Positions 24,792 through 34,863 are shown, counted from the first letter of the stretch. The stretch is DNA of 45,699 nt from Prevotella disiens JCM 6334 = ATCC 29426 (GCF_000613345.1 NZ_BAIS01000015.1:1-45699), one strand, 5' to 3'. Made by a program: numbers and translations. The notes: generated by a model not told the origin, from the sequence alone.

Positions 24792-26303
24792 TTATTCTTT
24801 CCTTAATCGTGCAACAGGGAAGTTTAATTGTTCTCGATATTTGGCTACTGTGCGGCGAGCAATAGGAAATCCCTTTTCTTTCATTACCTTTGCGAGCGTG
24901 TCATCGCTCAATGGTTTACTTTTATCCTCCTGCTCTATCACCTCTTTCAGCACTATTTTTATCTTTCTTGTAGACATTTCTTCACCTTCATCAGTGGTGT
25001 AACTGTCGGTAAAGAAGTGGCGTAAAGGGAATGTTCCCCATCTTGTTTGCGCATATTTTATATTGCTTACGCGTGAAATAGTCGATATATCGAGCCCAGT
25101 TTTTTCGGCAATATCCTTTAAAATCATGGGTTTCATATCGGCTTCGTTACCTTCTTGGAAGAATTTTCGTTGTATTTCGATGATTGCTTTCATCGTAACG
25201 TAGAGTGTATTTCTTCGTTGTTTGATAGCTTCAATAAATCCTTGTGCCTTATCAATCTTTCCTTTTGCGTAGAGCAATGCTTCCTTTTGTTGCCTATTCA
25301 TGCCCTCTTTGTTTTCTTTAAACGTTTCGAGCATATCGTTAAAGCTTTGTGAAACACGCAATTCGGGCAGTTCTCCTTGATTTAAAGTGAAACTTACATT
25401 TCCGTTTTCGTCTGTATCAATGATGAAATCAGGTGTAATTTGTTGTACATTTCTGCCCAATGTTTCCCCCATTGATGCTCCTGGCTTCGGATTTAGTTTT
25501 CTTATTTCGTTTTGTAATGCTTTTACTTGCAAATCAGACAGTTCGAGTGCATTTTTAATTTTGTCCCAATGCTTTTTCGTAAAGGCTTCAAAATAGTTGT
25601 TGAAGATAGTAAATAAGATTTTGTATAGATTGCTATTTCTATCCCATTCCCCTTCTTTCACCTTTCTTTCTATCTGCAAAATCAAGCATTCTTGTAGCGA
25701 ACGCGCTCCTATTCCAGGCGGGTCGAAGTCTTGCAAGAGTTTCAATATATGTTCAATTTCGTGTTCGTTCAAGTCAATTCCTTGGTAGATTGCAAGTTCA
25801 TCGGCTATTACGTCTAATTCCTTTCTTAGTAATCCGTCATCGTCCAGACTACCAATAAGATATTTTAATACAGTTTTTTCACGTTCAGTAAGTATTCTTT
25901 CTGAAATTTGTTCGTTTAGTTTGTCAATAAATGAAGTGGAATCACCATATACAATCTCTTCATATTCAGCATTATCACGCTGCATTTGTCCGCTGTATGT
26001 AGGTAAATCATCGTCAGAAACCATATGTTCCAAAGCTGAATCTAACGCATCTTGTCGCTCTTCGTTTTCCCTTTGCGAATCGAAATCGTATTCTTCTTGC
26101 TCTGAACTCTCATTTCTTTCGTTATATTCCCCCTCGTCTTGCCCTTTTTCCAAAGCAGGGTTGTCGTCCAATTCAGCGTTTACGCTTTCTTCCAATTCGG
26201 TTAATGGCATTTCAAGTAGTTTCACTTGCAACATTTGTTGCTGTGAAAGGCGTTGCACTTGTTGCTGTTTCTGTTCTTGAATTTGTATTTGTTCTTGAGC
26301 CAT
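24792..26303 (-). CDS. rpoN: RNA polymerase sigma-54 factor
   Basis: 503 residues. Region I is Gln-rich and Leu-rich (QQQVQRLSQQQMLQVKLLEMPLTELEESVNAELDDNPALE). An acidic region II follows at about 55-110, then the core-binding domain, the helix-turn-helix, and the RpoN box ARRTVAKYREQLNFPVARLR at the C-terminus. It directs RNA polymerase to -24/-12 promoters and needs AAA+ activators, none of which is in this window. It is the second gene of a five-gene operon, 38 bp after the unknown gene and 36 bp before the PAP2 gene. Confidence 0.97.
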   Translation of the reverse strand: MAQEQIQIQEQKQQQVQRLSQQQMLQVKLLEMPLTELEESVNAELDDNPALEKGQDEGEYNERNESSEQEEYDFDSQRENEERQDALDSALEHMVSDDDLPTYSGQMQRDNAEYEEIVYGDSTSFIDKLNEQISERILTEREKTVLKYLIGSLDDDGLLRKELDVIADELAIYQGIDLNEHEIEHILKLLQDFDPPGIGARSLQECLILQIERKVKEGEWDRNSNLYKILFTIFNNYFEAFTKKHWDKIKNALELSDLQVKALQNEIRKLNPKPGASMGETLGRNVQQITPDFIIDTDENGNVSFTLNQGELPELRVSQSFNDMLETFKENKEGMNRQQKEALLYAKGKIDKAQGFIEAIKQRRNTLYVTMKAIIEIQRKFFQEGNEADMKPMILKDIAEKTGLDISTISRVSNIKYAQTRWGTFPLRHFFTDSYTTDEGEEMSTRKIKIVLKEVIEQEDKSKPLSDDTLAKVMKEKGFPIARRTVAKYREQLNFPVARLRKE

Positions 26304-26341
26304 AATCCGTTTATAATGCTTGCAAAATTACGAAAAAACTC

Positions 26342-26995
26342 CTACAATCGCTTAAAATATTCTTGCAATTCTGTTGCTAATTGTGAAAGAATATTAGGGT
26401 CTTTTGTTCCATATCTATCCCATATCATTTGGCAAGGCAGCAAAATAGGCGAAATCATAAGGTCGCTATTGTTTAAATAAGGGTCGCAAAATTGGAAAAT
26501 CTCTAATATTTCTACTACCCTTTTGCTTGTAATTCCCACTAAATGAGCCAATTCTTTCACTTCTGGTGTTTCCTCTACCATTGTAATGGGTGTGAGTTGG
26601 AAATATAAATCCAACACCATAATGAGGATAACATTATTTAAATCCTTCGCATCGTTGATGGGTAGAAAATCCTTTTCAAATGTTTCGTTCGTTTCCACCC
26701 CCTCGTAAAACGTTTCAGCCTGTCCAAAACCCTTCATTTCCCTTATTCTTTTGGCTTCTTTTTTGAGTTTTTTAGGGTTGTCGCCATACTTCTTCCACAA
26801 CGATTCTAAGGTTGGTGTGCCACGTTCTATCAATTCTTTTAGTTTTTCAGACAATACTCTTGGCGAAATATGTAATTCCAAACTCAACTCAACCATTGAG
26901 CGTGCAAAAGTTGGTTTTAGCCCTACTGGTTTCTTAAAGTAAACTTGTAGCAGCAGTAGCCAATATTCATCGGACCATAATTGATGTATTGCCAT
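26342..26995 (-). CDS. Conserved unknown protein upstream of rpoN
   Basis: 217 residues, cytosolic and mainly helical, without signal peptide or membrane segments. I recall similar proteins beside rpoN in Bacteroidales but no named family. Visible features: MAIHQLWSDEYWLLLLQVYFKKPVGLKPTFARSMVELSLELHI, a possible winged-helix (LHISPRVLSEKLKELIERG), and a second helix-turn-helix-like stretch KELAHLVGITSKRVVEILEIF at about 145-165. A DNA-binding or sigma-54-linked regulatory role is possible but unproven. It is the first gene of the rpoN operon and directly follows a full-consensus promoter. Confidence 0.85.
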   Translation of the reverse strand: MAIHQLWSDEYWLLLLQVYFKKPVGLKPTFARSMVELSLELHISPRVLSEKLKELIERGTPTLESLWKKYGDNPKKLKKEAKRIREMKGFGQAETFYEGVETNETFEKDFLPINDAKDLNNVILIMVLDLYFQLTPITMVEETPEVKELAHLVGITSKRVVEILEIFQFCDPYLNNSDLMISPILLPCQMIWDRYGTKDPNILSQLATELQEYFKRL

Positions 26996-27023
26996 AAGCC
27001 AAAATGATGTTATTTCGTTATGG

Positions 27024-27055
27024 CAAAGTTAGTTATTTTATTAAGAATAACCAAA
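27024..27055 (-). promoter_or_regulatory. Promoter of the rpoN operon
   Basis: The minus-strand TTTG (complement of 27052-27055), 20-bp spacer and TAACTTTG (complement of 27024-27031) are a full consensus match. The start codon at 26995 is 29 bp downstream. Confidence 0.85.
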
Positions 27056-27086
27056 TATTTCGTATCACACTTATTGCTTTAAAATG

Positions 27087-27169
27087 CAAAACCGCCTATT
27101 TTGAACTCCAAAACAGGCGGTTTTATGCTCCAAAACAGGCGGTTTTATGCTCCAAAAGAGCCTATATTA
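27087..27169. repeat. 22-bp-period array, CAAAA-N7-TTTTG family (4 units)
   Basis: Modules start at 27087, 27109, 27131 and 27153: CAAAACCGCCTATTTTG, CAAAACAGGCGGTTTTA (twice, with identical TGCTC spacers) and CAAAAGAGCCTATATTA. The two identical units show recent duplication. Unit 1 is the inverted complement of units 2 and 3 with one mismatch. It lies between pncB and the rpoN-operon promoter. Confidence 0.9.
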
Positions 27170-27195
27170 TTTTTCAAAGATTTCGTTTCCTCTCT

Positions 27196-28416
27196 CTACC
27201 CTATCATTCTCAATAGATACGCACATTTTTCTGGGTTGCCCAACGTTTTGCCTTTGTCGCACGAAAGTTTCACGCAGTCGTGCCATTCGCGTTTCTCTGT
27301 GATGCGCATCTTGGTGAGTTTGACGACAATGTTCATTGGTTTTACGTTCTCAACATCACAGGTTAAGAAAGTTCCCATACCATAACTGTCTTTCATTCTT
27401 CCGTTTACATATTGATGAATTTCTATGGCACGGTCAATATTCAGTCCATTACTGAAGACAACTTGCTTGGTAGTTGGGTCTATTCCGAGCGATTTATATT
27501 TCGCAATGATTTTTTCTAATTGCTCTTCTTCTACCCCACTGTCAATGCGCAAACCCGTAAACATCATAGCCATGCGCTTTGATAGGTTGCTGAAAAACAC
27601 TTTATCGCCAAAGCAATCGTAAAGATAAATGCCGTTATCGCCATCATAAACATCACTGAATTTGCGCATAACATTGAAGTTACATTCAAATACTCCGCTC
27701 ACATTTTCCTCAAATTCAATGATTTGGTGGCTCATGGTACCGATTGGAACAATATCGTTTTTCATTGCCAAATATACGTTGCTCGTTCCCGTAAAACGTC
27801 CTGTCCATGGGTGGAAACCAGTTTCATCGGTGTAACCTCCCTCCTTGTTTACTTCGTTCATGGCACGCACAACCATATTATGGTGGTCGAACGACATTCG
27901 GCGACGTGTTCCCATATCGCCAAGAAGTAAGCCCGAAGACAAAATTTTGCGTGTTTTTTCCACACAACGCTCGTATTCTCGCTTTGGGTCATAGCCTGAA
28001 ATATCGCCTTGAAGCGTGTGCATTAATTCGGAAACGATACTCAAAATTGGCATTTCCCACATGATAGTAGAATACCATTTGCCACATACTTTTACGTTCA
28101 AATGACCTTCCTCGTCTTGCCAAACCGTAACTTCATGAGGATTGAAACGATAGCCACGGAGGAAAGTAAAATACCATTCGGGCAAATAATACATACGTTT
28201 CTTTAAGAAATCTATTTCCTCTTCGGTTATAATGACACTTGGCATATAACCCAACTGCTCATTTAAAAGTTCAGCAAACCCTGCGGGATAAACCGTTTTA
28301 TGGCGGTCGAAGAAGGTGTATTCTACCTCTGAACGAGGGTAAGTTTGCAAAATATAATACTGACAGCTAAACGTATAAGCGTCATTATCAGTAAAATGAT
28401 GAATTATTTGTCGCAT
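27196..28416 (-). CDS. pncB: Nicotinate phosphoribosyltransferase
   Basis: 406 residues, full length. It joins nicotinate and PRPP to nicotinate mononucleotide in NAD salvage. Conserved stretches are NDAYTFSCQYYILQTYPRSEVEYTF at the start, LLGDMGTRRRMSFDHHNMVVRAM near 190-215 (the family's phosphorylated-histidine region), WTGRFTGTSNVYLAMKNDIVPIGTMSHQ, and VFSNGLNIDRAIEI. It is divergent from cysS. Its leader region contains the 30-bp-arm hairpin at 28478-28562. A minus-strand -7 box TATCTTTG at 28590-28597 would place that hairpin in the pncB leader. Confidence 0.97.
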   Translation of the reverse strand: MRQIIHHFTDNDAYTFSCQYYILQTYPRSEVEYTFFDRHKTVYPAGFAELLNEQLGYMPSVIITEEEIDFLKKRMYYLPEWYFTFLRGYRFNPHEVTVWQDEEGHLNVKVCGKWYSTIMWEMPILSIVSELMHTLQGDISGYDPKREYERCVEKTRKILSSGLLLGDMGTRRRMSFDHHNMVVRAMNEVNKEGGYTDETGFHPWTGRFTGTSNVYLAMKNDIVPIGTMSHQIIEFEENVSGVFECNFNVMRKFSDVYDGDNGIYLYDCFGDKVFFSNLSKRMAMMFTGLRIDSGVEEEQLEKIIAKYKSLGIDPTTKQVVFSNGLNIDRAIEIHQYVNGRMKDSYGMGTFLTCDVENVKPMNIVVKLTKMRITEKREWHDCVKLSCDKGKTLGNPEKCAYLLRMIG

Positions 28417-28477
28417 AGTTTTTTCTTATTTCTTACCTTTCAAAAGGTTATTGAATAATGCAAAGAAAGCTATTACG

Positions 28478-28562
28478 TTGTAGGGGCGTGATTTATCACG
28501 TTCCTAATATCCTAAAAAATGCTTTTTTGCTGTTAGGAACGTGATAAATCACGCCCCTACAA
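28478..28562. repeat. Perfect 30-bp inverted repeat with 25-nt loop
   Basis: Arms 28478-28507 and 28533-28562 are perfectly complementary over 30 bp; each contains TAGGGGCG and an inner small palindrome CGTGAT-TT-ATCACG. The loop has its own A6/T6 hairpin. It lies between the divergent pncB and cysS. A diverged relative of one arm is at 7810-7862, so it is probably a dispersed repeat and may also act as a leader hairpin for pncB. Confidence 0.85.
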
Positions 28563-28639
28563 TCTGCTAATTGCAGCTATATCATAATGCAAAGATAATA
28601 AAACTTAGCGGATAAGTGGTCTAACTCCCATTTATTTTG

Positions 28640-28647
28640 TATTTTTG
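28640..28647 (+). promoter_or_regulatory. cysS -7 promoter box
   Basis: TATTTTTG fits TAnnTTTG, 30 bp before the start codon. No TTTG is seen at the -33 distance, so confidence is modest. Confidence 0.5.
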
Positions 28648-28677
28648 CACCTACATTAATAATAAAGAACTCTAAAA

Positions 28678-30165
28678 ATGCAGAATTTAGTAATATACAA
28701 CACGCTGCATAGACAGAAAGAACGCTTTCAGCCTATTGCTGCTCCCAACGTAGGAATGTACGTTTGCGGGCCAACAGTTTACGGCGACCCACACTTGGGA
28801 CATGCTCGCCCATCGATTACTTTCGATATTTTGTTCCGCTATTTGCAACACATTGGCTACAAAGTACGCTATGTTCGCAACATTACAGACGTTGGTCACT
28901 TGGAACACGATGCCGATGAGGGCGACGATAAGATAGAGAAAAAGGCACGATTGGAGCAACTTGAACCAATGGAAATTGCTCAATTCTACACCAATCGCTA
29001 CCACAATGCCATGCGAATGTTGAACGTTTTGCCTCCTTCAATAGAGCCTCACGCAACAGGACACATCATAGAACAAGAAGAACTTGTCAAGGAAATCATG
29101 GCAAATGGCTATGCTTACGAAAGCAACGGAAGCATTTATTTCGACGTGGCAAAGTATGATAAAGACCACAAATACGGCAGACTTTCGGGCAGAAACCTTA
29201 CCGACATGATTAATAACTCGCGCGAATTGGCAGGTGTAAGCGAGAAACGCAATCAAGTAGACTTTGCACTTTGGAAGCGTGCTATGCCAGAACACATTAT
29301 GCGATGGCCTTCTCCATGGAGCAATGGTTTCCCTGGCTGGCACTGCGAGTGTACTGCTATGGGTAGAAAATACCTCGGTAACCACTTCGATATTCATGGC
29401 GGCGGCATGGATTTGGTATTCCCTCACCACGAATGTGAGATTGCTCAAGCCGTAGCATCACAAGGTGATGACATGGTGAAGTATTGGATGCACAACAACA
29501 TGATTACTATTAACGGACAAAAAATGGGTAAATCGTTGGGCAACTTCATTACTTTGGAACAATTCTTTACGGGCAATCACGACACATTGGAGCAGGCTTA
29601 CTCGCCAATGACCATTCGTTTCTTCATTCTTTCAGCCCATTATCGTGGCACAGTAGACTTCTCTAACGAGGCGTTACAAGCTGCACAAAAGGGCTACGAG
29701 AAGCTAATGAATGCCATTGAAGACTTGAAGCGTGTGCAAACCGCAGACAAGAGCGATGAAAATACAGCTAAATTTGTAGCTGAATTGCGCCAAAAGTGTT
29801 ACGATGCTATGAACGATGACTTGATGACTCCTGCTGTTATCTCGCACCTTTTCGAGGCTTGCCACACCATAAACTTGCTTATTGACCACAAAGCGCAAAT
29901 AAATGAAGCCGACTTAAAGGAACTTTCAGAGACTGTAAACCTCTTTGCGTTCGATATTCTCGGTTTAATCAATGAGCGTGGAACTAACAATGATGCACGC
30001 GAAGCGGCATACGGAAAGGTGGTAGACATGGTGTTGGAACTTCGTGCAAAGGCTAAAGCCAACAAGGAATGGGCAGTTAGCGACCAAATTCGTGATGCGC
30101 TTGCCGATGCTGGTTTCCAAGTTAAGGACACCAAAGACGGTGTTACATGGAAGTTAGACAAGTAA
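28678..30165 (+). CDS. cysS: Cysteinyl-tRNA synthetase
   Basis: 495 residues, class Ia. It charges tRNA-Cys with cysteine. The HIGH-type motif HLGH is at 39-42, KMSKS-type KMGKS at 282-286, and zinc ligands include C30, C223 and the HHE stretch near 250-252. DALR-type helical region is C-terminal ([25 protein letters not shown]). The gene stands alone with its own terminator at 30204-30253. Confidence 0.98.
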   Translation: MQNLVIYNTLHRQKERFQPIAAPNVGMYVCGPTVYGDPHLGHARPSITFDILFRYLQHIGYKVRYVRNITDVGHLEHDADEGDDKIEKKARLEQLEPMEIAQFYTNRYHNAMRMLNVLPPSIEPHATGHIIEQEELVKEIMANGYAYESNGSIYFDVAKYDKDHKYGRLSGRNLTDMINNSRELAGVSEKRNQVDFALWKRAMPEHIMRWPSPWSNGFPGWHCECTAMGRKYLGNHFDIHGGGMDLVFPHHECEIAQAVASQGDDMVKYWMHNNMITINGQKMGKSLGNFITLEQFFTGNHDTLEQAYSPMTIRFFILSAHYRGTVDFSNEALQAAQKGYEKLMNAIEDLKRVQTADKSDENTAKFVAELRQKCYDAMNDDLMTPAVISHLFEACHTINLLIDHKAQINEADLKELSETVNLFAFDILGLINERGTNNDAREAAYGKVVDMVLELRAKAKANKEWAVSDQIRDALADAGFQVKDTKDGVTWKLDK

Positions 30166-30203
30166 TAACAAGAAAATAGCAAATCGTTTGATTTACTCAA
30201 TCT

Positions 30204-30253
30204 AAAAATCCACTATTCAAAGTCTGTTATAAACCTTTGAATAGTGGATTTTT
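30204..30253. terminator. Terminator after cysS
   Basis: A perfect 19-bp stem (30204-30222 with 30235-30253) with a 12-nt loop and flanking A and T runs. Confidence 0.93.
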
Positions 30254-30359
30254 AAATTTTAAATAACTTATTGTCAGCACCTTATAAAAGTGCGACAAAA
30301 AAGTGAAATTCTATTTTTCAGTCTTTATTCATTGCTAAAATGAGTGTTGATAGGTATGC

Positions 30360-30677
30360 TTAAATTTTCACAGCCGTACCAGAACAAGCCACCATAAGCA
30401 TTGAACCACTCTGTCCGACAGTTTCATAATCAATATCAACGCCTACAATAGCGTTTGCACCAACCGCCTCTGCACGCTGCATCATCTCACGAATTGAGGT
30501 TTCTTTGCCCTCTTGTAACACTTTCTCATAAGAACTACTGCGACCGCCAACAATATCTCTGATACCTGCAAAGAAGTCCTTTACAAAGTTAGCACCGATG
30601 ATAGTTTCGCCTGTTACAAGTCCTTTGTACTCTAAAATCTTGTAACCTTCAATGTTTGGAGTTGTTGTAATAATCAT
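30360..30677 (-). CDS. YbjQ/UPF0145-family protein
   Basis: 105 residues, complete. The family is a small pentamer-forming heavy-metal-binding-like domain of unknown function. Typical segments are [80 protein letters not shown]. It is a single gene with a very AT-rich upstream region (30678-30867, roughly 190 bp, mostly A and T) in which I see no clear -33/-7 pair or other structure. Confidence 0.93.
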   Translation of the reverse strand: MIITTTPNIEGYKILEYKGLVTGETIIGANFVKDFFAGIRDIVGGRSSSYEKVLQEGKETSIREMMQRAEAVGANAIVGVDIDYETVGQSGSMLMVACSGTAVKI

Positions 30678-30867
30678 AATTTCTAATAATTTAATTTTTT
30701 ATTTTTACTTTATTTTTGCTTTGATATAATAAGAAAATAACCATTATATAAAAATATTTTTAATTTAATTATTCTCTCATATCTACAAAATATAATCTAA
30801 ATAATATTATAATTTAATTTATTTTTTAATTTAACCCGTCTATATTCTCTTTTATTCTTACTTCTTT

Positions 30868-31914
30868 TTACTTTTGTGGTACATATATCGCAATGGTTTT
30901 TAGGCGCACATAATTGTAGCTAAGGTACATAAAACCTCCAAAGCGATTGGTTCTGCCCCAACTATTCTTACAGCAAAAGTATTTATTACCTTGCTTATCG
31001 TGGGCTATTCCCACTATTTCCATGCAATGGTCGTCCGTGGTTTTAAACGTTTCAAAGGCTTTTTGACGCTGCTCTTGTGTGGGTTTCATGCTTTCGTTTT
31101 CTATGCGTGCAAAGCCATTTGCATAGGAAAAGCCGTCCTCCGATATATCTCCTTCCCAACAAATTGGGTGTCCTGCTCTGAGGGTACGTTCCATTTTGGT
31201 TATCATCTCCTCGATTGGCACATTTAAAAACGTGTTATGGAAATAATTATCAGGCACTTCCAAAGGAAAATATTCACCAAATGGGTGGTGTAAAAAGCTC
31301 GTTATTGCTAAATATTCATCGTTTCGGCACACACTTCGAGCAAATTCTTGTGGCGTATATACCGCTCCGTAAAGGAAAACATGGTTGGGAATGTAACCTA
31401 TTTCAGCGTCTAAAAATTCATTTAAATGGTTTATTTCAGTACCAATATGGGCTGATTTCGGTGCCATAACAGCTTGATTCAACTTCCGCGATATAACGTT
31501 GTAATTTGTATTTTTGCGCTGATGATACGCATCATAGTGCTGTAAGCCGTAGGTTTGAATCAAGTCTATCAGCATTCCACTCATACCTCTTGTTGTGATT
31601 GGGGTATCATTGCCTCCTAATAGCGTTTTCCTTTTCTGCGACATGAGTTTTCTTTTGGCTTGTTCCAGAAGATACATGCGTGCCACATAGTCGGTACTAA
31701 GATTAATGGAATCGCCTTTCATCAAATGTTCTGTTTCGATTGTTGCCAGCATAGCGTATGCCCAGCAAAGCGAACTCTTCCCTTGGTTCTTTACAGGCGT
31801 GGTTTTCAAGCGCACTTCGTCTGTAAATTTCTCTTTCGAAACATACTCTTTTTTTTGCTTTGTGCAGCCTATAAAAAGTAGCAAAGCCGCTACTATGATT
31901 AAATTTCTCTTCAT
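30868..31914 (-). CDS. C1-family cysteine peptidase lipoprotein (bleomycin-hydrolase-like)
   Basis: 348 residues. A lipoprotein signal sequence ends in FIGC with the acylated cysteine at 17, so it is membrane-anchored, likely facing the periplasm. Papain-type catalytic residues are Q44 (VKNQG), C50 (SLCWAYA), H296 (DDHCMEIVG) and N317 (CKNSWGR). The closest match in layout is the aminopeptidase C / bleomycin hydrolase group, but shorter and exported. The substrate is unknown. It has a 360-bp upstream gap with a distant -7 box (TATCTTTG, complement of 32075-32082). Confidence 0.9.
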   Translation of the reverse strand: MKRNLIIVAALLLFIGCTKQKKEYVSKEKFTDEVRLKTTPVKNQGKSSLCWAYAMLATIETEHLMKGDSINLSTDYVARMYLLEQAKRKLMSQKRKTLLGGNDTPITTRGMSGMLIDLIQTYGLQHYDAYHQRKNTNYNVISRKLNQAVMAPKSAHIGTEINHLNEFLDAEIGYIPNHVFLYGAVYTPQEFARSVCRNDEYLAITSFLHHPFGEYFPLEVPDNYFHNTFLNVPIEEMITKMERTLRAGHPICWEGDISEDGFSYANGFARIENESMKPTQEQRQKAFETFKTTDDHCMEIVGIAHDKQGNKYFCCKNSWGRTNRFGGFMYLSYNYVRLKTIAIYVPQK

Positions 31915-32177
31915 ATCTATGCCAAATAATTCCGTTTTGCTGTATTGGGTATGCTTTTACTATGAGGAACACAAGTGCAAGATAGTGAATTGTAGACACA
32001 TTGCGTCCTCTATGTTATATGAAAACTACCCCAAGCAGCTGTATTTATCATTCGTGCTATGGAATAATTTCTGACAAAGATAAACAAAAAAAAGAAACGA
32101 ATAAGAAGAAAATATCTTTTATTGATATTAATATTTCAAAAAAACGAAAAGTAATTTATTGTAATCTTTTTTATGGT

Positions 32178-32255
32178 ATGAAAAAAAGCACCATTCTGGC
32201 AATAATTTTACTTATTGTCAGGATAGCACTTTTATGCTGTATCTCTATAAAATAG
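32178..32255 (+). CDS. Possible 25-residue hydrophobic peptide
   Basis: ATG to TAG encodes a 25-residue peptide that starts MKKSTILAIILLIVRIALL, two lysines followed by a single hydrophobic span, and ends in CCISIK. It could be a small membrane protein. There is no recognisable promoter or partner, so it may equally be chance. The rest of the 31915-32273 gap has a -7 box for the C1 peptidase and otherwise nothing I can identify. Confidence 0.35.
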   Translation: MKKSTILAIILLIVRIALLCCISIK

Positions 32256-32273
32256 AAATTTATCTACTAAAAA

Positions 32274-32933
32274 TTATAACTTTTCGCCGTAGCAAAGGTC
32301 GCCTGCATCGCCAAATCCAGGTACAATATATTTATGTTCATTGAGTCCTTCGTCAATGGCAGCACACCATATTGTAGTTTCGCTGTCAGGGAAAGTCTTT
32401 TTTATATGTTCAATTCCTTCTGGAGAAGCAATGACACAAGCAACATGAACGTGGCGAGGTGTACCCTTAGAAAGAATAGCCTTGTAGCCTAATTCCATCG
32501 AACCACCTGTTGCGAGCATAGGGTCTGCGATAATCAAAGTTTTGCCGTCAATATTCGGAGTAGCCAAATATTCCACATGAATGCCTACTTCGTGGTGCGC
32601 ATCGTCCTTGTATTCACGATATGCGCTTACAAAAGCATTGCCAGCATGGTCGAAAATATTAAGGAATCCATTATGAAAAGGAAGTCCAGCACGGAAAATA
32701 GTTGCAAGAACAACCTTATCGATAGGTACATTTACCTTTGAAATGCCCAATGGAGTTTCGATATCCTTTGTTTCATACTGAAGAGTTTTTGAAATTTCAA
32801 AGGCTTCAAACTCTCCAATTCTCATAACGTTGTTACGGAAAAGAAGGCGGTTTCTTTGGTAGTTCTTGTCACGGATTTCTGCCATGTATTGATTCACGAT
32901 GGAGTTTTGTTCCGAGAAGTTTATGATTTTCAT
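32274..32933 (-). CDS. upp: Uracil phosphoribosyltransferase
   Basis: 219 residues from the ATG at 32933; the longer in-frame start at 33023 would add a poorly fitting 30 residues. It converts uracil and PRPP to UMP in pyrimidine salvage. The PRPP-binding motif is LIIADPMLATGGSMELGYKAI, with LATIFRAGLPFHNGF and the C-terminal PGFGDAGDLCYG. A -7 box TAATTTTG (complement of 32993-33000) precedes it. It is divergent from pckA. Confidence 0.96.
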   Translation of the reverse strand: MKIINFSEQNSIVNQYMAEIRDKNYQRNRLLFRNNVMRIGEFEAFEISKTLQYETKDIETPLGISKVNVPIDKVVLATIFRAGLPFHNGFLNIFDHAGNAFVSAYREYKDDAHHEVGIHVEYLATPNIDGKTLIIADPMLATGGSMELGYKAILSKGTPRHVHVACVIASPEGIEHIKKTFPDSETTIWCAAIDEGLNEHKYIVPGFGDAGDLCYGEKL

Positions 32934-33114
32934 ATATTTCTTTTTAATTGGATTAAACCATTTGCAGATTTTACTGCAGTCCAAAATTGTGGCAAAATTA
33001 AGAAAATAGTTTAATTTTTGCAACGTCTGAATAGCAAATATCCATGAATAATATTCTTTTTTAAATTCTTTAACCTTACATCTGCCTTATCTGCGCTTTT
33101 TTCTTATTTATCCT

Positions 33115-33145
33115 TTTGCTGAATATGAATATTTTCTTACCTTTG
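33115..33145 (+). promoter_or_regulatory. pckA promoter
   Basis: TTTG (33115-33118), a 19-bp spacer and TACCTTTG (33138-33145). A 69-nt stretch separates it from the pckA start, giving a longer leader than most genes here. Confidence 0.8.
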
Positions 33146-33214
33146 CGGTGATAAAAAAGATGATGTTTTTTACGAATAGAATTTTTAATTTTCAACATAA
33201 TAACATTATAACTA

Positions 33215-34828
33215 ATGGCAAATTTTGATAAAAGCGTACTTGAAAAGTACGGAATTACAGGAACAACAGAAGTAGTTTACAATCCTTCTTACGAAGTTTT
33301 GTTCGAAGAAGAAACAAAGGCAGGTCTCGAAGGTTTTGAAAAAGGTAAGGAAACAGAACTCGGCGCAGTAAACGTAATGACAGGTGTTTACACTGGTCGT
33401 TCACCTAAAGATAAGTTTATCGTTGACGATGTAAACTCACGCGACACCGTATGGTGGACATCTGACGAATACAAGAACGATAACAAGAAGATGACAGAAG
33501 AAGCTTGGGCTGTTGTAAACAAATTAGCTAAGAAAGAACTTTCTAACAAACGTCTTTTCGTAGTTGATGGTTTCTGCGGTGCTAACAAGGATACACGCAT
33601 GAAGATTCGTTTCATCGTGGAAGTTGCATGGCAAGCTCACTTCGTAACCAATATGTTCATTCGCCCAATCAACGAAGAAGAACTCGCTCAAGAGCCAGAC
33701 TTCATCGTTTACAATGCTTCTAAGGCTAAGGTAGAAAACTACAAAGAATTAGGTTTGAACTCTGAAACTTGCGTAGCTTTCAACGTTACATCTAAGGAAC
33801 AAGTTATCATCAATACATGGTATGGTGGTGAAATGAAGAAGGGTATGTTCTCAATGATGAACTACTACTTGCCATTGAAGGGTATCGCTTCTATGCACTG
33901 CTCTGCAAACACTGACCTTAATGGCGAAAATACAGCTATTTTCTTCGGTCTTTCTGGTACAGGTAAGACAACTTTGTCAACCGACCCTAAGCGTCTTCTC
34001 ATTGGTGACGACGAACATGGTTGGGACGATAATGGTGTGTTCAACTTCGAAGGTGGTTGCTATGCAAAAGTTATCAACCTTGACAAGGAATCAGAGCCAG
34101 ACATCTATGGTGCTATCAAGCGCAACGCATTGCTCGAAAACGTTACAGTAGCTGCTGATGGTAAGATTGACTTTACAGATGGTAGCACAACTGAGAACAC
34201 TCGTGTTTCTTACCCTATCTACCACATCAAAAACATCGTTAAGCCTATCTCAGCAGGTCCTGCTGCAAAGCAAGTTATCTTCTTGAGTGCTGACGCATTT
34301 GGTGTGCTTCCTCCAGTTTCTATCCTCAGCCCAGAACAAACAAAGTACTACTTCCTTTCAGGCTTTACAGCTAAGTTGGCAGGTACAGAGCGTGGTATCA
34401 CAGAACCAACTCCTACTTTCTCTGCTTGCTTCGGTCAAGCTTTCTTGGAACTCCACCCAACTAAGTATGCTGAAGAATTAGTTAAGAAGATGGAAAAGAA
34501 CGGTGCTAAGGCTTACTTGGTAAATACAGGTTGGAACGGTACAGGCAAGCGTATTTCTATCAAGGATACTCGTGGTATTATTGACGGAATCCTCAGTGGT
34601 GCTATCAACAACGCTCCTACAAAGACTATTCCTTTCTTCAACTTCGTAGTTCCTACAGAATTGGAAGGCGTAGATACAAACATTCTTGACCCACGCGACA
34701 CATACGCTGATGCTGCTCAATGGGAAGAAAAAGCAAAAGACCTCGCTGGTCGCTTCATCAAGAACTTCGTTAAGTACACAGGTAACGAAGCTGGTAAGGC
34801 ACTCGTTGAAGCTGGTCCAAAGCTCTAA
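33215..34828 (+). CDS. pckA: Phosphoenolpyruvate carboxykinase (ATP)
   Basis: 537 residues, full-length ATP-type PEPCK. It interconverts oxaloacetate + ATP with PEP + CO2 + ADP. In Prevotella-like fermenters it often runs in the CO2-fixing direction toward succinate (known for the group, inferred here). The P-loop GLSGTGKT is at about 245-252, preceded by NGENTAIFF, with [22 protein letters not shown] close after. Codon use is strongly biased (many GCT, GGT, AAG, AAC), as for a highly expressed gene. It ends at a strong terminator. Confidence 0.98.
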   Translation: MANFDKSVLEKYGITGTTEVVYNPSYEVLFEEETKAGLEGFEKGKETELGAVNVMTGVYTGRSPKDKFIVDDVNSRDTVWWTSDEYKNDNKKMTEEAWAVVNKLAKKELSNKRLFVVDGFCGANKDTRMKIRFIVEVAWQAHFVTNMFIRPINEEELAQEPDFIVYNASKAKVENYKELGLNSETCVAFNVTSKEQVIINTWYGGEMKKGMFSMMNYYLPLKGIASMHCSANTDLNGENTAIFFGLSGTGKTTLSTDPKRLLIGDDEHGWDDNGVFNFEGGCYAKVINLDKESEPDIYGAIKRNALLENVTVAADGKIDFTDGSTTENTRVSYPIYHIKNIVKPISAGPAAKQVIFLSADAFGVLPPVSILSPEQTKYYFLSGFTAKLAGTERGITEPTPTFSACFGQAFLELHPTKYAEELVKKMEKNGAKAYLVNTGWNGTGKRISIKDTRGIIDGILSGAINNAPTKTIPFFNFVVPTELEGVDTNILDPRDTYADAAQWEEKAKDLAGRFIKNFVKYTGNEAGKALVEAGPKL

Positions 34829-34863
34829 GAAATTGTAATATACACAATATATTATGCTAATTT

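Noticed and set aside
27087..27169. CRISPR array
   Set aside because: Repeats are 17 bp, spacers are 5 bp, two spacers are identical, and there are no cas genes.
28478..28562. Ordinary terminator for a gene
   Set aside because: It lies between divergent genes, with no gene ending nearby.
31660..32074. Plus-strand reading frames opposite and upstream of the C1 peptidase
   Set aside because: They overlap the peptidase coding strand or lack conserved sequence and are likely shadows.
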